DNA of 64,000 nucleotides from Singulisphaera sp. GP187 (GTDB taxonomy: Bacteria > Planctomycetota > Planctomycetia > Gemmatales > Gemmataceae). This document shows, piece by piece, positions 36,181 to 45,373 of the stretch. The DNA is taken from assembly GCA_945905925.1 (NCBI GenBank), contig CAMDQN010000014.1, positions 1 to 64,000 of the forward strand. The letters are read 5' to 3'. How positions within the stretch are numbered: the stretch's first letter is position 1; each line of letters opens with the position of its first letter. Below the pieces are notes generated by a model, which did not search any database, had not been told where the DNA came from, and saw only the letters and a list, made by a program, of their open reading frames with translations. The translations under genes and the position numbers were made by a program.

Positions 36181-39100
36181 TCACTTCTTCGGCATCACCT
36201 TCGTTTCTTCAGCCGAGGTGAGGCTGAAGTAGAAGCCGTGCGGGTTGTTGCCGTTCGCGACCTTCAGCAACACCGTGTTCTTCCCCTTCACGAGTTTCAC
36301 ACTAACCTTTTGCGTTTCGGGCGCCGCGGCCTTCGTGTCGCGCGACGTGAACACGTCCTTGCCGTTCACCCACAGCTTCGCACCGTCATCCGGCCCGAGC
36401 AGGATTTCCGCGGCCTGATCGACAGGCGATTCGACCTCGACATACACATACGACGCGGAGTTGTTGCCAGCGGTTCCGTGAAGCGCGGCGAGATCGAAGT
36501 AGCCCTTCCCGTCCGGGCGGATCGTCTTCCAACCCAGAGCCGTGACGCCCTTCATGGTCCACGTCGCCTTCGGGTCGAACTCGCCTTTCTCCGGGCCGAA
36601 CGTTTTGTCCATCGCGTCGTTCATGTCTTTCGCGGGAAACGGGCCGACGACGGCGAAACTGTCCGGCGTGAGTGCTGCCATCTTCAGCGTTTCGAGATAC
36701 GCGACGAGGTCAACGAGTTCCTCTTCCGTCATCGCAGCGATGATATCTTCCGGCATGATGGACACCTTCAGTTTGCGAACCGCGCCGTCGATGTCCTTCT
36801 TCGCGATGGTGGTGTCCTTGCCGTTCGCGTCGCGGAGCGTGATGCTCGCGGGCGTGTCGCTCACCAACAACCCGCTCACGGTGACATCCGCAGTCGTGGT
36901 CACAGCGTGCTGAATGTACTGGTCCGCGATAGCCTTCGACGGCAACAGCAGTGATTCGTACAGGTTCTCGCGACTCGTGGCCTTCTTGCCGATCATCGAA
37001 AGATCCGGGCCGACCTGACCGCCGACGCCACGAAGCATGTGGCACTTCGCGCACTGCGACGCACCCGTGAGGCTCGCATTCCAGACGGCCTTGCCGCGAG
37101 CCACGTCGCCGCTGCGCTTCGCGAGTTCGGTGACCGCGGGGAGGTTTTTGGGGTTCAGTTTGCCCGGTGCCGGGAACGCGAGCTTCGCCCGGTTCGCGAG
37201 GTCCGCGTAGGCCGAGTTCCGCAGCAGGCGCCCGGCTTCCGCGAGCAGTTCCTTCGGCAAGGCGTCCTTCGCGTGGGCGTCGAGGAGCCACTGCGAACCG
37301 GCACGGTTCGCCGCGAGTGCCGAGAGCGCCGCGGACTTCAACTCTGGCGTGCCGCGATCACCCGCGTTGATGGCACGCACGAGCGAGTCGAGCGCAATCG
37401 TTGTGTATTTCGGCGGCTTCTGGCCCTTCGGGAGCAGTTCGCCGAGAGCCTGAACACACGCGATGGACAGCGGGTTCTCCGGGCTGCCGACATCAATCAG
37501 CGCGGCCACGCTCTTGTCGTCGGGCAGTTTGCCGAGCGTGCGGACCGCTTCTTTGCGAAGGTCGAGCGCGGCCTCTTTGTTCTTCGCGATTGCGGACACC
37601 GCGTCGAGACGGTCGAGCGCGCCGGCGGCTGCGATCAGTTGAAGCCCGGTCGCGGTGGTCTTGCCGTCCTTGAGTAGCGCGTCGAGCGCCGCGGCGAGTT
37701 CCTTGCCGGATTGCAACCCCTTCCACTTCGTCGGCAGGAAGAGTTTGAGGTTCGCGATGGCTTGCGCCTTCGTCTCGGGCGCCGCGTCAGATTTGAGAAC
37801 GTCGAGCATCGTCTGCCCGGCGGCGAGGTCGTCGCTGGTCGCGAGGATATCGACTATGCGGCCCTTCTGCGCGCCGGTGAGTTTCGGATCGCTGAGCAAC
37901 TTCCCGAGTCGCGGGAGAACGGACTTCGGCCGCAGTTCCCACACAAGGTCCGCGACCTTGTCGTTCCACTCCGGGAAGTGCTTGTCGAAGTCCGCGAGGA
38001 TGGCATCCCGCCGCACCGGGTCCGTGCCGCACGCGATGTTCAGTGCCGCGAGGTAGAAGTGGTCATTTCCACCGTACACTTTTGCAAGTTGGTAGAAGGC
38101 GGGCTTGGCCTCCACAGGCTCGACTCCTCGCAGGGCGAGTAGAACCTCGCGCCGCCACCCAGGAGACACGTTGCGAAGCCCTCTGTGCTCGTCTTCACCG
38201 CGCCCGAAGAGTTTCGGCATTTGATAGTTATCTAACGGCCTTTTGGCGACCTTGCCTATCCAATTGCGCAGTGAGGGTGAATGAGACGCTGCCAACCGAA
38301 TCACTAACTCATGTGTCGCGTCGAAGGAAACCCAGGGAGCGAGGAAGTCGAAGAAAAGAATCATCTCCGCGACCTCCTTCATATCCCCATCCTTCGCCCC
38401 TTCAACCTTGGCGAGATGTGACCAATCGGTTACGGAAAAGAACCACGCGAGTCTCGCCCTGACTGAAGGCTCCTTGGGGGGCTGCCGCACACCAGCGTCA
38501 GGATCACCGAAGAGGAAACGGACCATCTCCTCGGAGAGTGATCCCAACCCCTTCGGATCGAGCTTGTTCATCTCCATCGGGAAGGCCTTCATCGCAAGCG
38601 CCCGCGTGGCTAGATTCGGCGAACCAAGCGTTTCGACGAACCCGGCAAACTTGTCGAGTTTCACCTCCGGTATCTTGTACCCCTTGTGTCCCTTCGGGGT
38701 GATGCGGTAGATGCGGCCGTCGGTGGGGTCGCCCATGCCGTGCCCGCCGACGCCGCGGTCGTACCAGTCGGCCACGAAGATGCTGCCGTCGGGAGCGACG
38801 CACACGTCCGACGGTCTGAACCACGGGTCGCTACTCGTCAGCAGCAGTTCCTTGTCGAGTTCGTAACCGGCGCCCTTCGGTTTCGGGAAGAACCACCGGA
38901 CTTCGGACGGGGCGCAGTCGCAGTGCAGCAGCGCACCGGTGTACTTCTTCGCGAACATTGCGCCTTCGTAGAACGTGATTCCCGTCGGGCTGCCCTGCCC
39001 CGTGCGGAGCGTCTTGTGAACGATGCCGGGTTGTTCCTCGTGCCAGTGCGTCTGACCGGCGCCGCGCGGGCCGTAGCCGTAGTTGCCCCCTGGCATCACG

Positions 39101-39900
39101 AAACAAATCCGGGTTTGCTGGTTGCCGTCGTCGTCGTTGTCCGAGAGCCACACCTCGCCGAAGCTGTTCACGCAACACTCGTAGTTGTTGCGGAAGTTGT
39201 GCGCGATGAGTTCGAGGTTCGTGCCGTCCGCGTCGCAGCGCCACACGGTCGCCTTCTGCACGTCGGTGGTGTTCGACGTCCACTGCTTGCCCTTGCCGTC
39301 GCTGCTTTGCAAATCCTTCACGCCCGAGTCGCCGACGGTGAAGTAGAGCTTCCCGTCCGGGCCGATGTTGAGGCCGTGAACGCCGTGGTCGTGGTCGAAC
39401 CCGCCGAACCCCGTGAGGAACTTCTTCGGCGGGCCGTCCGCCTTCAGGTCACCGTCTTTGTCCTCGAACACGAGGATGTCCGGCGACTGGCACACGAACA
39501 CGCGTTGCCCCTTGCCATCGGCGTAAGGCGACACGCACACTCCGAGCGGGCCGTAGATTTCCTTCCCCTGGTAGAAGGTCTTCGCTTCGGTCGCCTTCCC
39601 CTCTCCCTTCGCGTCGATCAGCACGACGATGCGGTCGCCTTCTTCGCGGATGATCGGCCGGTTGAAGTTCTTCCGCCGGTAGTTCACCGCCTCCGCGACC
39701 CACACGCGGCCCTTGTGATCGACGTCGATTGACGTGGGGTTAATGAGCATCGGTTCGGCGGCGAACAGTTCCACCTGGAAGCCGTCCGCGACCTTCAACG
39801 CCGCGAGCGCTTTCTCGGGCGAGAGCGGTCCGCCTTTGGGCTGCGCGGAGAGTGGCGAAGCGAGAGCAACGAAGGCGATGAGGCAAACAAGCCGGCGCAT
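36181..39900 (-). CDS. PVC-type haem-binding CxxCH protein with propeller and HEAT repeats
   Basis: Very large exported protein of 1239 residues. Signal peptide ending PLSAQ. An N-terminal six-bladed propeller of the 'membrane-bound dehydrogenase' type spans about 30-430 (FAAEPMLINPTSIDVDHKGRVWVAEAVNYRRK, GVHGLNIGPDGKLYFTVGD, WLSDNDDDGNQQTRICF, PSDVCVAPDGSIFVADWYD). About 500 residues of HEAT-like helices follow. A cytochrome c domain holds CAKCH near residues 950-955 with VGPDLSMIGKKATSRENLYESLLLPSKAI after it. A C-terminal carbohydrate-binding-like sandwich ends the protein. Electron transfer to sugar oxidation has been proposed for the family and is unproven. Codon use drops to low GC between about 38120 and 38640. 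Confidence 0.92.
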   Translation of the reverse strand: MRRLVCLIAFVALASPLSAQPKGGPLSPEKALAALKVADGFQVELFAAEPMLINPTSIDVDHKGRVWVAEAVNYRRKNFNRPIIREEGDRIVVLIDAKGEGKATEAKTFYQGKEIYGPLGVCVSPYADGKGQRVFVCQSPDILVFEDKDGDLKADGPPKKFLTGFGGFDHDHGVHGLNIGPDGKLYFTVGDSGVKDLQSSDGKGKQWTSNTTDVQKATVWRCDADGTNLELIAHNFRNNYECCVNSFGEVWLSDNDDDGNQQTRICFVMPGGNYGYGPRGAGQTHWHEEQPGIVHKTLRTGQGSPTGITFYEGAMFAKKYTGALLHCDCAPSEVRWFFPKPKGAGYELDKELLLTSSDPWFRPSDVCVAPDGSIFVADWYDRGVGGHGMGDPTDGRIYRITPKGHKGYKIPEVKLDKFAGFVETLGSPNLATRALAMKAFPMEMNKLDPKGLGSLSEEMVRFLFGDPDAGVRQPPKEPSVRARLAWFFSVTDWSHLAKVEGAKDGDMKEVAEMILFFDFLAPWVSFDATHELVIRLAASHSPSLRNWIGKVAKRPLDNYQMPKLFGRGEDEHRGLRNVSPGWRREVLLALRGVEPVEAKPAFYQLAKVYGGNDHFYLAALNIACGTDPVRRDAILADFDKHFPEWNDKVADLVWELRPKSVLPRLGKLLSDPKLTGAQKGRIVDILATSDDLAAGQTMLDVLKSDAAPETKAQAIANLKLFLPTKWKGLQSGKELAAALDALLKDGKTTATGLQLIAAAGALDRLDAVSAIAKNKEAALDLRKEAVRTLGKLPDDKSVAALIDVGSPENPLSIACVQALGELLPKGQKPPKYTTIALDSLVRAINAGDRGTPELKSAALSALAANRAGSQWLLDAHAKDALPKELLAEAGRLLRNSAYADLANRAKLAFPAPGKLNPKNLPAVTELAKRSGDVARGKAVWNASLTGASQCAKCHMLRGVGGQVGPDLSMIGKKATSRENLYESLLLPSKAIADQYIQHAVTTTADVTVSGLLVSDTPASITLRDANGKDTTIAKKDIDGAVRKLKVSIMPEDIIAAMTEEELVDLVAYLETLKMAALTPDSFAVVGPFPAKDMNDAMDKTFGPEKGEFDPKATWTMKGVTALGWKTIRPDGKGYFDLAALHGTAGNNSASYVYVEVESPVDQAAEILLGPDDGAKLWVNGKDVFTSRDTKAAAPETQKVSVKLVKGKNTVLLKVANGNNPHGFYFSLTSAEETKVMPKK

Positions 39901-40216
39901 GCGAGAGGCTCCGGGAGGGTAGGTTGAGGAACAGTGTACCGCGAAGGGGACGAAGAACCTACCCCCAACCCCCTCCCTGAAAGGAAGGGGAGTTTGAAGC
40001 CGCTCGCGGCTTCGCGAGTGTCCCCCTCGCGCGTCTCGCAAAGCCGCAAGCGGCTGTTGCTACCCTTGGCTTCAGGAATGGGGTCGGTTTCTTCGCGCCC
40101 CGCCTCAACATCGACTTTGCGGATGTGGTAACCCCGTTGGCTTGTGCAAATTTTCCGATCTAGAGTTGCTCGCCATTACCCTCGTCCATCATCGGACGTC
40201 GTGCGAGCGCACTTTC
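39901..40216. other. Divergent intergenic region with two palindrome types
   Basis: Upstream region shared by the haem-binding gene and the kinase gene. It holds a half copy of the CCCCTCCC element (39953-39995), then an inverted pair of the GCCGC-GCGGC palindrome (39996-40018 and 40035-40055). The frame that runs through it from the haem gene reads repeat sequence (TPLPFREGVGG) and is not taken as coding. Confidence 0.7.
39953..40055. repeat. Composite palindromic repeats
   Basis: AGAACCTACCCCCAACCCCC at 39954 matches one arm of the element at 10445. Next to it AGCCGCTCGCGGCTTCGCGAG and CTCGCAAAGCCGCAAGCGGCT form an imperfect inverted repeat with a loop of about 16 bases. Two repeat families have landed side by side. 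Confidence 0.85.
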
Positions 40217-41617
40217 ATGATCGGCCGCGTATTCATGGGTCGGTACGAGACCCGACGCTTGCTCGGCGAAGGCGGTATGGGCAAAGTGTACCTCGCGCGC
40301 CAGGTCGATCTGGGCCGCGAGGTCGTCGTCAAGGTGATGCACGAGACGATCGCCACCGACCCGAAGTTCCGCGACCGGTTCCTGCGCGAAACGTTTCTCA
40401 TGGCGCGGTTCCAGCACCCGGGCGCGGTAACCCTTTACGATGCGACCCTCGACGACCCGCTCGGGCCGTGCATCGTGATGGAGTACGTTCGCGGGGTGAA
40501 CCTCGAAGTGCTGCTCGCGAAAAACAAGCGAATGACCGCCCCCCGCGTTGGCCGCATCATCGGTGAGTTGTGCGAGGTGCTCCAGGCCGCGCACGAAGAA
40601 GGCATCATCCATCGCGACCTGAAGCCCGCGAACCTCATGGTCGTGGACGCGGACACCCCACACGAGCGCATCAAGGTCATGGATTTTGGCCTGGCGAAGT
40701 TGATCGAGGATGAGCCGGGCATGCACAAAGTCACCGATACCAACGTGGACTTCGCCATCGGCACGCCGGGTTACATCTGCCCGGAACAAGTTCGCGGTGA
40801 GGAAATGGATCACCGTGGCGACTTGTACAGCGTCGGCGTGATGATGTACGAGTTGCTCACGGGCCGGCGCCCGTTCAACGGGCCGACCGGCATGGACATT
40901 CTGCTCGCGCACGCGACCGAGTTCGCAACGCCGTTCGCGGAACTGGGTTTGAGCGGGTGGGTTCCCGCCGAGATCGAAAAACTGGTTTTCGACACACTGG
41001 CGAAAGACCCTGACGACCGGCCACAAACGGCGCGCGAACTGGCGGAACGGTTCGACACGGCGTTGAACCGCGCGCAGGCAAAGGCAGACTCTCGCGTTTT
41101 GGCAGTCGGCCCGCAATCGCACGCCAGTCTCAAGTCCGGCGGGTTGCAGTCCGGTTCGACGCGCTCGGACCCCGCGCTACCATCATCAGCAATCACGACA
41201 CCCCCACCGGCGGTCGTAACGCAGTCCATGACAAACCGTGAGAACGCCGCGCTGCCGTTTCAAATGGAAGCGTGGATGCCGGAGAGCATCGCGATCATGA
41301 AACTCCGCGGGTTCGTCCACGACGCCGGCGGCGAGGTAGTTGAAAGCGTCCCCGGGCTAATCAAGGTACGGTTGGGCGGTCGCAAGGCCCCGACCAACGG
41401 GCCGCTTTCCTGGCTCGGCTTGAGGCGTTCGTCCAGCCCGATCGACGTGGAACTTCACCTTCACCGCCTGAACCCAACGAAAGACAATCAGTTAACAGTT
41501 CACGTCCTGTTCCGTCCATCGCACCCGGCACTGCTCACGGACCGCAACTGGCGGCAGCGCTCCACGCAGGTTTTCATCGAACTGCGCTCGTACCTGATGG
41601 GCCGCTCGCCGGAATAA
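40217..41617 (+). CDS. Serine/threonine protein kinase with an unassigned C-terminal domain
   Basis: 466 residues. The kinase domain (about 10-280) has the glycine loop LGEGGMGKVYLA, the VVVKVM lysine, HRDLKPANLMV catalytic loop, DFGLAKL and GTPGYICPEQVRG. MMYELLTGRRPF follows. All catalytic residues are present, so it should be active. No transmembrane helix or PASTA domain is seen, so it is probably cytoplasmic. After a Ser/Pro-rich linker, the last 120 residues (FQMEAWMPESIAIMKLRGFVHDAGG...) form a compact domain of strands that I do not recognise. ATG at 40217 is preferred to 40142 because it immediately precedes the kinase fold. Confidence 0.92.
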   Translation: MIGRVFMGRYETRRLLGEGGMGKVYLARQVDLGREVVVKVMHETIATDPKFRDRFLRETFLMARFQHPGAVTLYDATLDDPLGPCIVMEYVRGVNLEVLLAKNKRMTAPRVGRIIGELCEVLQAAHEEGIIHRDLKPANLMVVDADTPHERIKVMDFGLAKLIEDEPGMHKVTDTNVDFAIGTPGYICPEQVRGEEMDHRGDLYSVGVMMYELLTGRRPFNGPTGMDILLAHATEFATPFAELGLSGWVPAEIEKLVFDTLAKDPDDRPQTARELAERFDTALNRAQAKADSRVLAVGPQSHASLKSGGLQSGSTRSDPALPSSAITTPPPAVVTQSMTNRENAALPFQMEAWMPESIAIMKLRGFVHDAGGEVVESVPGLIKVRLGGRKAPTNGPLSWLGLRRSSSPIDVELHLHRLNPTKDNQLTVHVLFRPSHPALLTDRNWRQRSTQVFIELRSYLMGRSPE

Positions 41618-41645
41618 GGAAGGGGAGAAAGGTTGAAGGGGAGAA

Positions 41646-41687
41646 GGGGTGAAAAGACCGGGCACGATGGCTCGGTCTTTTCACCCC
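41646..41687. terminator. Perfect 15-bp hairpin after the kinase gene
   Basis: GGGGTGAAAAGACCG pairs with CGGTCTTTTCACCCC around a 12-base loop, and the stem can extend with one bulge into AGGGGAG/CTCCCCT. It lies 28 bases after the kinase stop. CTTTCTCCCC follows rather than a T-run. Possible terminator or repeat-derived hairpin. Confidence 0.6.
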
Positions 41688-41796
41688 TTTCTCCCCTCCC
41701 TGTATTCCGCGGGAATAAAGCTTTCCGGTCCGGGATCACATCTCACGACAGCACACATCGCTGCCAACAACTTCCACAACACTCAAGGGTTTACCC

Positions 41797-42234
41797 ATGT
41801 GGTACGGCATTGCCGCCGACCTCGTCGTCGCCGTTCACGTCGCCTACGTCGCTTACGTCGTTCTCGGCCAGTTGGCGATCATCGTCGCAGCTCCTTTTAA
41901 GTGGCAGTGGGCGCGGAACCCGTGGTTCCGGTTCACGCACCTCGCCGCGATCGCGGTCGTCGCCTACGAGGAACTGCGCGGCATCCGCTGCCCGCTCAGC
42001 GTGTGGGAAGAGCAGTTGCGCCTCCTTGCAGGCCAGGTGACCCACACGAGCGAGACGTTCATAGGTCGGCTGTTCCACGACCTCCTGTTCATCGAAGGCA
42101 AGCCGGAAATCTTCTTCACGACGGTTCACCTCGCGGCATTCGCGCTGATCGTGCAGGGACTCATCATGCTCCCGCCGCGGATGTTCCGGTTCGGTCGCAC
42201 GGCGAAGACGGAACCGGCACCCGCCGCTGCGTAA
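41797..42234 (+). CDS. DUF2784 membrane protein
   Basis: 145 residues with three to four predicted transmembrane helices (VVAVHVAYVAYVVLGQLAIIVAA, FTHLAAIAVVAYEEL, FTTVHLAAFALIVQGLIML). Family features include the CPLSVWEEQLR segment and the following GRLFHDLLF. DUF2784 proteins are small inner-membrane proteins of unknown function. It stands alone between the kinase and a glycosyltransferase, 81 bp before the latter. Confidence 0.88.
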   Translation: MWYGIAADLVVAVHVAYVAYVVLGQLAIIVAAPFKWQWARNPWFRFTHLAAIAVVAYEELRGIRCPLSVWEEQLRLLAGQVTHTSETFIGRLFHDLLFIEGKPEIFFTTVHLAAFALIVQGLIMLPPRMFRFGRTAKTEPAPAAA

Positions 42235-42315
42235 ACACCCCGGGGTCGCGCGAGGTCGCCTTGATTTCCCCAGGCGCCACCGTACTATCCGCCATCTGGA
42301 TAACGGAGTACCGCT

Positions 42316-43599
42316 ATGGCCGACGCGTCCGCGCCGAATCGCGGCGGGCTGATGCCCGCACTTCGGGCGAAGCTCAACCTGCTAATGTACACGCGGGACT
42401 ACTGGGGCATTTGCAAATCTGCCGGGCGCGCGGCCCGGATGCTCGCGACCGGCCAGTTCGGTACGGTGTTCCAGAAGCTCCGCATTAACCGGCACGGGCC
42501 GAAGTCAGCCGGGGGGTTCACGCCGGTGCGCACCGGTCCGCCGCTGTACCTTGCGGGCCACATCCACGGGCACGGCGGGTACGATCACGTCGTACTCAAA
42601 ACGCTCGTCGGGCTGACCGCGTCCAACGTCCACGTGTTCCGCGATGCGCGCGCGTTCATGAACCCGAAGTTCGTCCCTGACGACGCGGTGCCAACGGAGC
42701 GGATGTACACGTTCGACGAACCGCGGCTAGCGATCATCCCACCGCACCTGCTCTACCGGTTCCGCCCGGGCGCGCGAACCGCGGCCTGGACCATGTGGGA
42801 AACCGATACGCTCCCGCGCGGCTCCGTGAAGTACCTGAACAAGTGTGGGCTGTTGCTCATCCCGAGCCAGTGGGGTTGCGACTGCTTCCGCTCGAACGGC
42901 GTCACGGTGCCGACCGAAATCGTGCCGCTCGGCTACGACCCGGAAATCTTCTCCCCGCGACCGCCAAACAACGGCCCGGACATCTGCACGTACGGCACCG
43001 CCGGCGCGCTCGACGAGGGCGGGTTGCGCAAGAACGTGCAGCGCGTCATCGACCTATTCGTGAAGGCATTCCCGAACAACCCCGATGTGCGCCTGAAAGT
43101 AAAGATCACCCCGCGTTCGCCGATGGTGAAGACGCACAATGATGCACGAATCGAAGTCGTAAACACGAGCCTCACGCCCGCGGCGCTGGCCGACTGGTAC
43201 CGCTCTCTGACGTGTTACGTGAACGCGTCTTACGGTGAAGGCTTTGGGCTGCACCTGCTAGAAGCGATGGGCTGCGGCGTGCCTCTGGTGAGTACCACGT
43301 TCAGCGCGGTCGGCGAGGTGTTCGATGCGTCGGTGGGTTACACGGTCGGCTACACGCTGATCCCCGCGAAGAACAAGATTTACTCCGGCATGTGGGCGGA
43401 CCCTGACAACGATCACTTGATTACGCGGATGCGCGAGGTATTCGCGGACCGCGACACCGCGGACCGATTCGGCGTGGCTGCGGCGCAGCGCGCCCCGTCG
43501 TTCAGTTGGCTTGAGGCGATTCGCAAGTTAACGGCCGCGCTCGCGAAGCACGGTTACCTACCAGCGGAAACACCCATGATTGAGAAGAGAGTCGCGTGA
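42316..43599 (+). CDS. GT4-like glycosyltransferase
   Basis: 427 residues, GT-B fold. The N-terminal half has LYLAGHIHGHGGYDHV and TMWETDTLP. The C-terminal half has the nucleotide-sugar site: VNASYGEGFGLHLLEAMGCGVPLVSTTFSAVGEVF, matching the E-x(7)-E of GT4 enzymes. The VPLGYDPEIFSP segment is typical just after the interdomain hinge. A single-gene locus, so acceptor and donor are unknown. No signal or membrane segment. Confidence 0.85.
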   Translation: MADASAPNRGGLMPALRAKLNLLMYTRDYWGICKSAGRAARMLATGQFGTVFQKLRINRHGPKSAGGFTPVRTGPPLYLAGHIHGHGGYDHVVLKTLVGLTASNVHVFRDARAFMNPKFVPDDAVPTERMYTFDEPRLAIIPPHLLYRFRPGARTAAWTMWETDTLPRGSVKYLNKCGLLLIPSQWGCDCFRSNGVTVPTEIVPLGYDPEIFSPRPPNNGPDICTYGTAGALDEGGLRKNVQRVIDLFVKAFPNNPDVRLKVKITPRSPMVKTHNDARIEVVNTSLTPAALADWYRSLTCYVNASYGEGFGLHLLEAMGCGVPLVSTTFSAVGEVFDASVGYTVGYTLIPAKNKIYSGMWADPDNDHLITRMREVFADRDTADRFGVAAAQRAPSFSWLEAIRKLTAALAKHGYLPAETPMIEKRVA

Positions 43600-43632
43600 G
43601 TTCTTGGGTGGGCGGTGCCCATCCAGCAAATC

Positions 43633-43938
43633 TCAGCATCCCACCATCATCACCAGCGCCGCGAAGAGCGCCAGCAGCATCAGCACGACCCACACCGGCG
43701 ATCTCCCACCACTCGGCGCATCTTCCCGCGAGATAAACATCCCGCACTTCGGGCACTGCTCCGATTCCTCGTCCATCTCCGCGCGGCAGTGCGGGCACGG
43801 GATCAGCGCGCGTTCGTCGTCCGCGTACAGGCCGGCCGGGTACGTCTCGGGGTCTTCCGGGTCGTAGTCGTGCTCGGCGTCGTACTCGTCGCCGTCATCC
43901 TCTTCGTCTTCTGGTTCGTCGTGTCGCGTGCGTGCCAC
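43633..43938 (-). CDS. Small membrane-anchored zinc-ribbon protein
   Basis: 101 residues. The first 40 residues are strongly acidic (DEPEDEEDDGDEYDAEHDYDPEDPE). A zinc ribbon with CPHC and CPKC pairs follows, and the last 22 residues are a hydrophobic anchor (VWVVLMLLALFAALVMMVGC). Topology suggests a C-tail-anchored protein with the ribbon in the cytoplasm. Starts with GTG and lies four bases after the DUF1015 gene, so it is probably in the same operon. Function unknown. Confidence 0.8.
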   Translation of the reverse strand: MARTRHDEPEDEEDDGDEYDAEHDYDPEDPETYPAGLYADDERALIPCPHCRAEMDEESEQCPKCGMFISREDAPSGGRSPVWVVLMLLALFAALVMMVGC

Positions 43939-43942
43939 GGAC

Positions 43943-45250
43943 TCAGTCCTTCTTGAGCGAGTTGAACACGAGACCAGTGAGCAATTTCGGGTAGAAGTAC
44001 GTGGACTTCGGCGGCATCTTCTCGCCGTGACCCGCGATTCGCTCGACGTGACCCATCGTCGCGGGTGGAACGAGACACGCGACCTGACATTCTTTCTTCG
44101 AGGTCGCGTCCGTCGCTTCAGATAAAAGGTGGACGTACTTGCACATCGGTGTGCCGCCGATCTTGTCGCGCAGCAAGCGGTCGAGAATGAGTTTGTGCAG
44201 GATGCTGACGCCCAGCCCGCGCCACTCGTTGCTCTGCTCGGGGGCGAGTTCTTTCATGACCTCCGCGTCGCGGAGTTTCGCCACGATCCACTGCCCGTCC
44301 GCGACCGTGCCGAACGCGAACGCCGATTGCGAACCGTCCATCTGCACGTGTTCCCACGCGGCTTGCGCGTTCGCGCCGGTGCGTTCGAGGATGTCGAAGT
44401 GCCCCGCGAGCGCTGCTACAAGTTCGGGCGCGGTGACGTTCGTTGCGAGACCGCTCACGAGCCGGTGCGTCGGCAGAATGAGTAACCCGGGGTCGCTCAT
44501 GCCGACGAGTTGCATCAGACAGAAGTTCGGGGCGGCTTCGTCGTCTGCCACTTCGCCCGCGTCGCGGCGCTCTTCCAAATACTTTAACCCCGTTTCGTAG
44601 CGGTGGTGGCCGTCCGCGATGTACACAGGCTTCGGACCGATAGCCCCGATTACCCGGCTGATGGTCGCGGAGTCGGTGATGGTCCAAAGGCGATTGGTAA
44701 CGCCGAGGTGGTCACGCGCCACAAGCGGTGGCGCGGATCGGATGAGCGATTCGAGCGGCTTGAACACGTCGCCGTCGGTGTCCGGGTACAGCCCGAAGAT
44801 CGGCGAGAGGTTGAACCCGGTGGCGCGGTACAGTTTCAACCGGTCCTCTTTCGGGCCGGACATGGTCTGTTCGTGCGGGTAAATCTTCCCCTTCCCAAAC
44901 GGTTCGAGCCGGACGCGCGCGAAGAACCCGCGGCGCGTGAACGTCTGGCCTTCGACGGTGTATTCTTGCTCATACACATACAGCCCGCGTGCTGTGTCCT
45001 GCTGAATCACGTTCGCCGCGACCCACTCGCGGAGCGCGAACCCGGCGCGCGTGTACTTGTTGTTGTTCTCGTCGTCGCCTGGCTCTTCACGAGTCAGTTC
45101 GAGACGGATCGCGTTGTACGGGCTGGCGTCGTAGAGACGCTGTTGAAGAGTCGTGTCGATCACGTCGTAAGGCGGCGCGACAACGTCGGACAGCGTCCCG
45201 ACGTGCCCGAGGTCGTACCGAAACCCACGAAACGCCCGGATATCAGCCAT
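43943..45250 (-). CDS. DUF1015 protein
   Basis: 435 residues. The diagnostic N-terminus is FRGFRYDLGHVGTLSDVVAPPYDVID, then YNAIRLELTREEPG, YVYEQEYTVEGQTFTRRGFFARVRLEPFGKGKIYPHEQT and the central IADGHHRYETGLKY. LPTHRLV and a C-terminal KKECQVACLVPP segment complete the family. DUF1015 has been called a HTH regulator in some annotations, but its role is unknown. AGGAGG lies nine bases before the ATG at 45250, which excludes the longer frame. Confidence 0.9.
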   Translation of the reverse strand: MADIRAFRGFRYDLGHVGTLSDVVAPPYDVIDTTLQQRLYDASPYNAIRLELTREEPGDDENNNKYTRAGFALREWVAANVIQQDTARGLYVYEQEYTVEGQTFTRRGFFARVRLEPFGKGKIYPHEQTMSGPKEDRLKLYRATGFNLSPIFGLYPDTDGDVFKPLESLIRSAPPLVARDHLGVTNRLWTITDSATISRVIGAIGPKPVYIADGHHRYETGLKYLEERRDAGEVADDEAAPNFCLMQLVGMSDPGLLILPTHRLVSGLATNVTAPELVAALAGHFDILERTGANAQAAWEHVQMDGSQSAFAFGTVADGQWIVAKLRDAEVMKELAPEQSNEWRGLGVSILHKLILDRLLRDKIGGTPMCKYVHLLSEATDATSKKECQVACLVPPATMGHVERIAGHGEKMPPKSTYFYPKLLTGLVFNSLKKD

Positions 45251-45312
45251 CGAAGAGTGCCTCCTGCTTGCGAAAGAAGTGCTGCTTGTTGTACTGAAGT
45301 GCGACGCCTCTT

Positions 45313-45334
45313 GAGCCGCTTGCGGCTTCGCGAG
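45313..45334 (+). repeat. GAGCCGCTTGCGGCTTCGCGAG palindrome, intergenic copy
   Basis: Lies in the 123-bp gap between the FHA and DUF1015 genes. Same family as 5979-6000 and 39996-40055. Confidence 0.75.
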
Positions 45335-45373
45335 CGTTGGCGCAAGGGACAAATACGATGCAAACTGGGTTCG

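Noticed and set aside
39901-40041. N-terminal extension of the haem-binding protein
   Set aside because: The added residues come from palindromic repeats (TPLPFREGVGG) and lie before a proper signal peptide at 39900.
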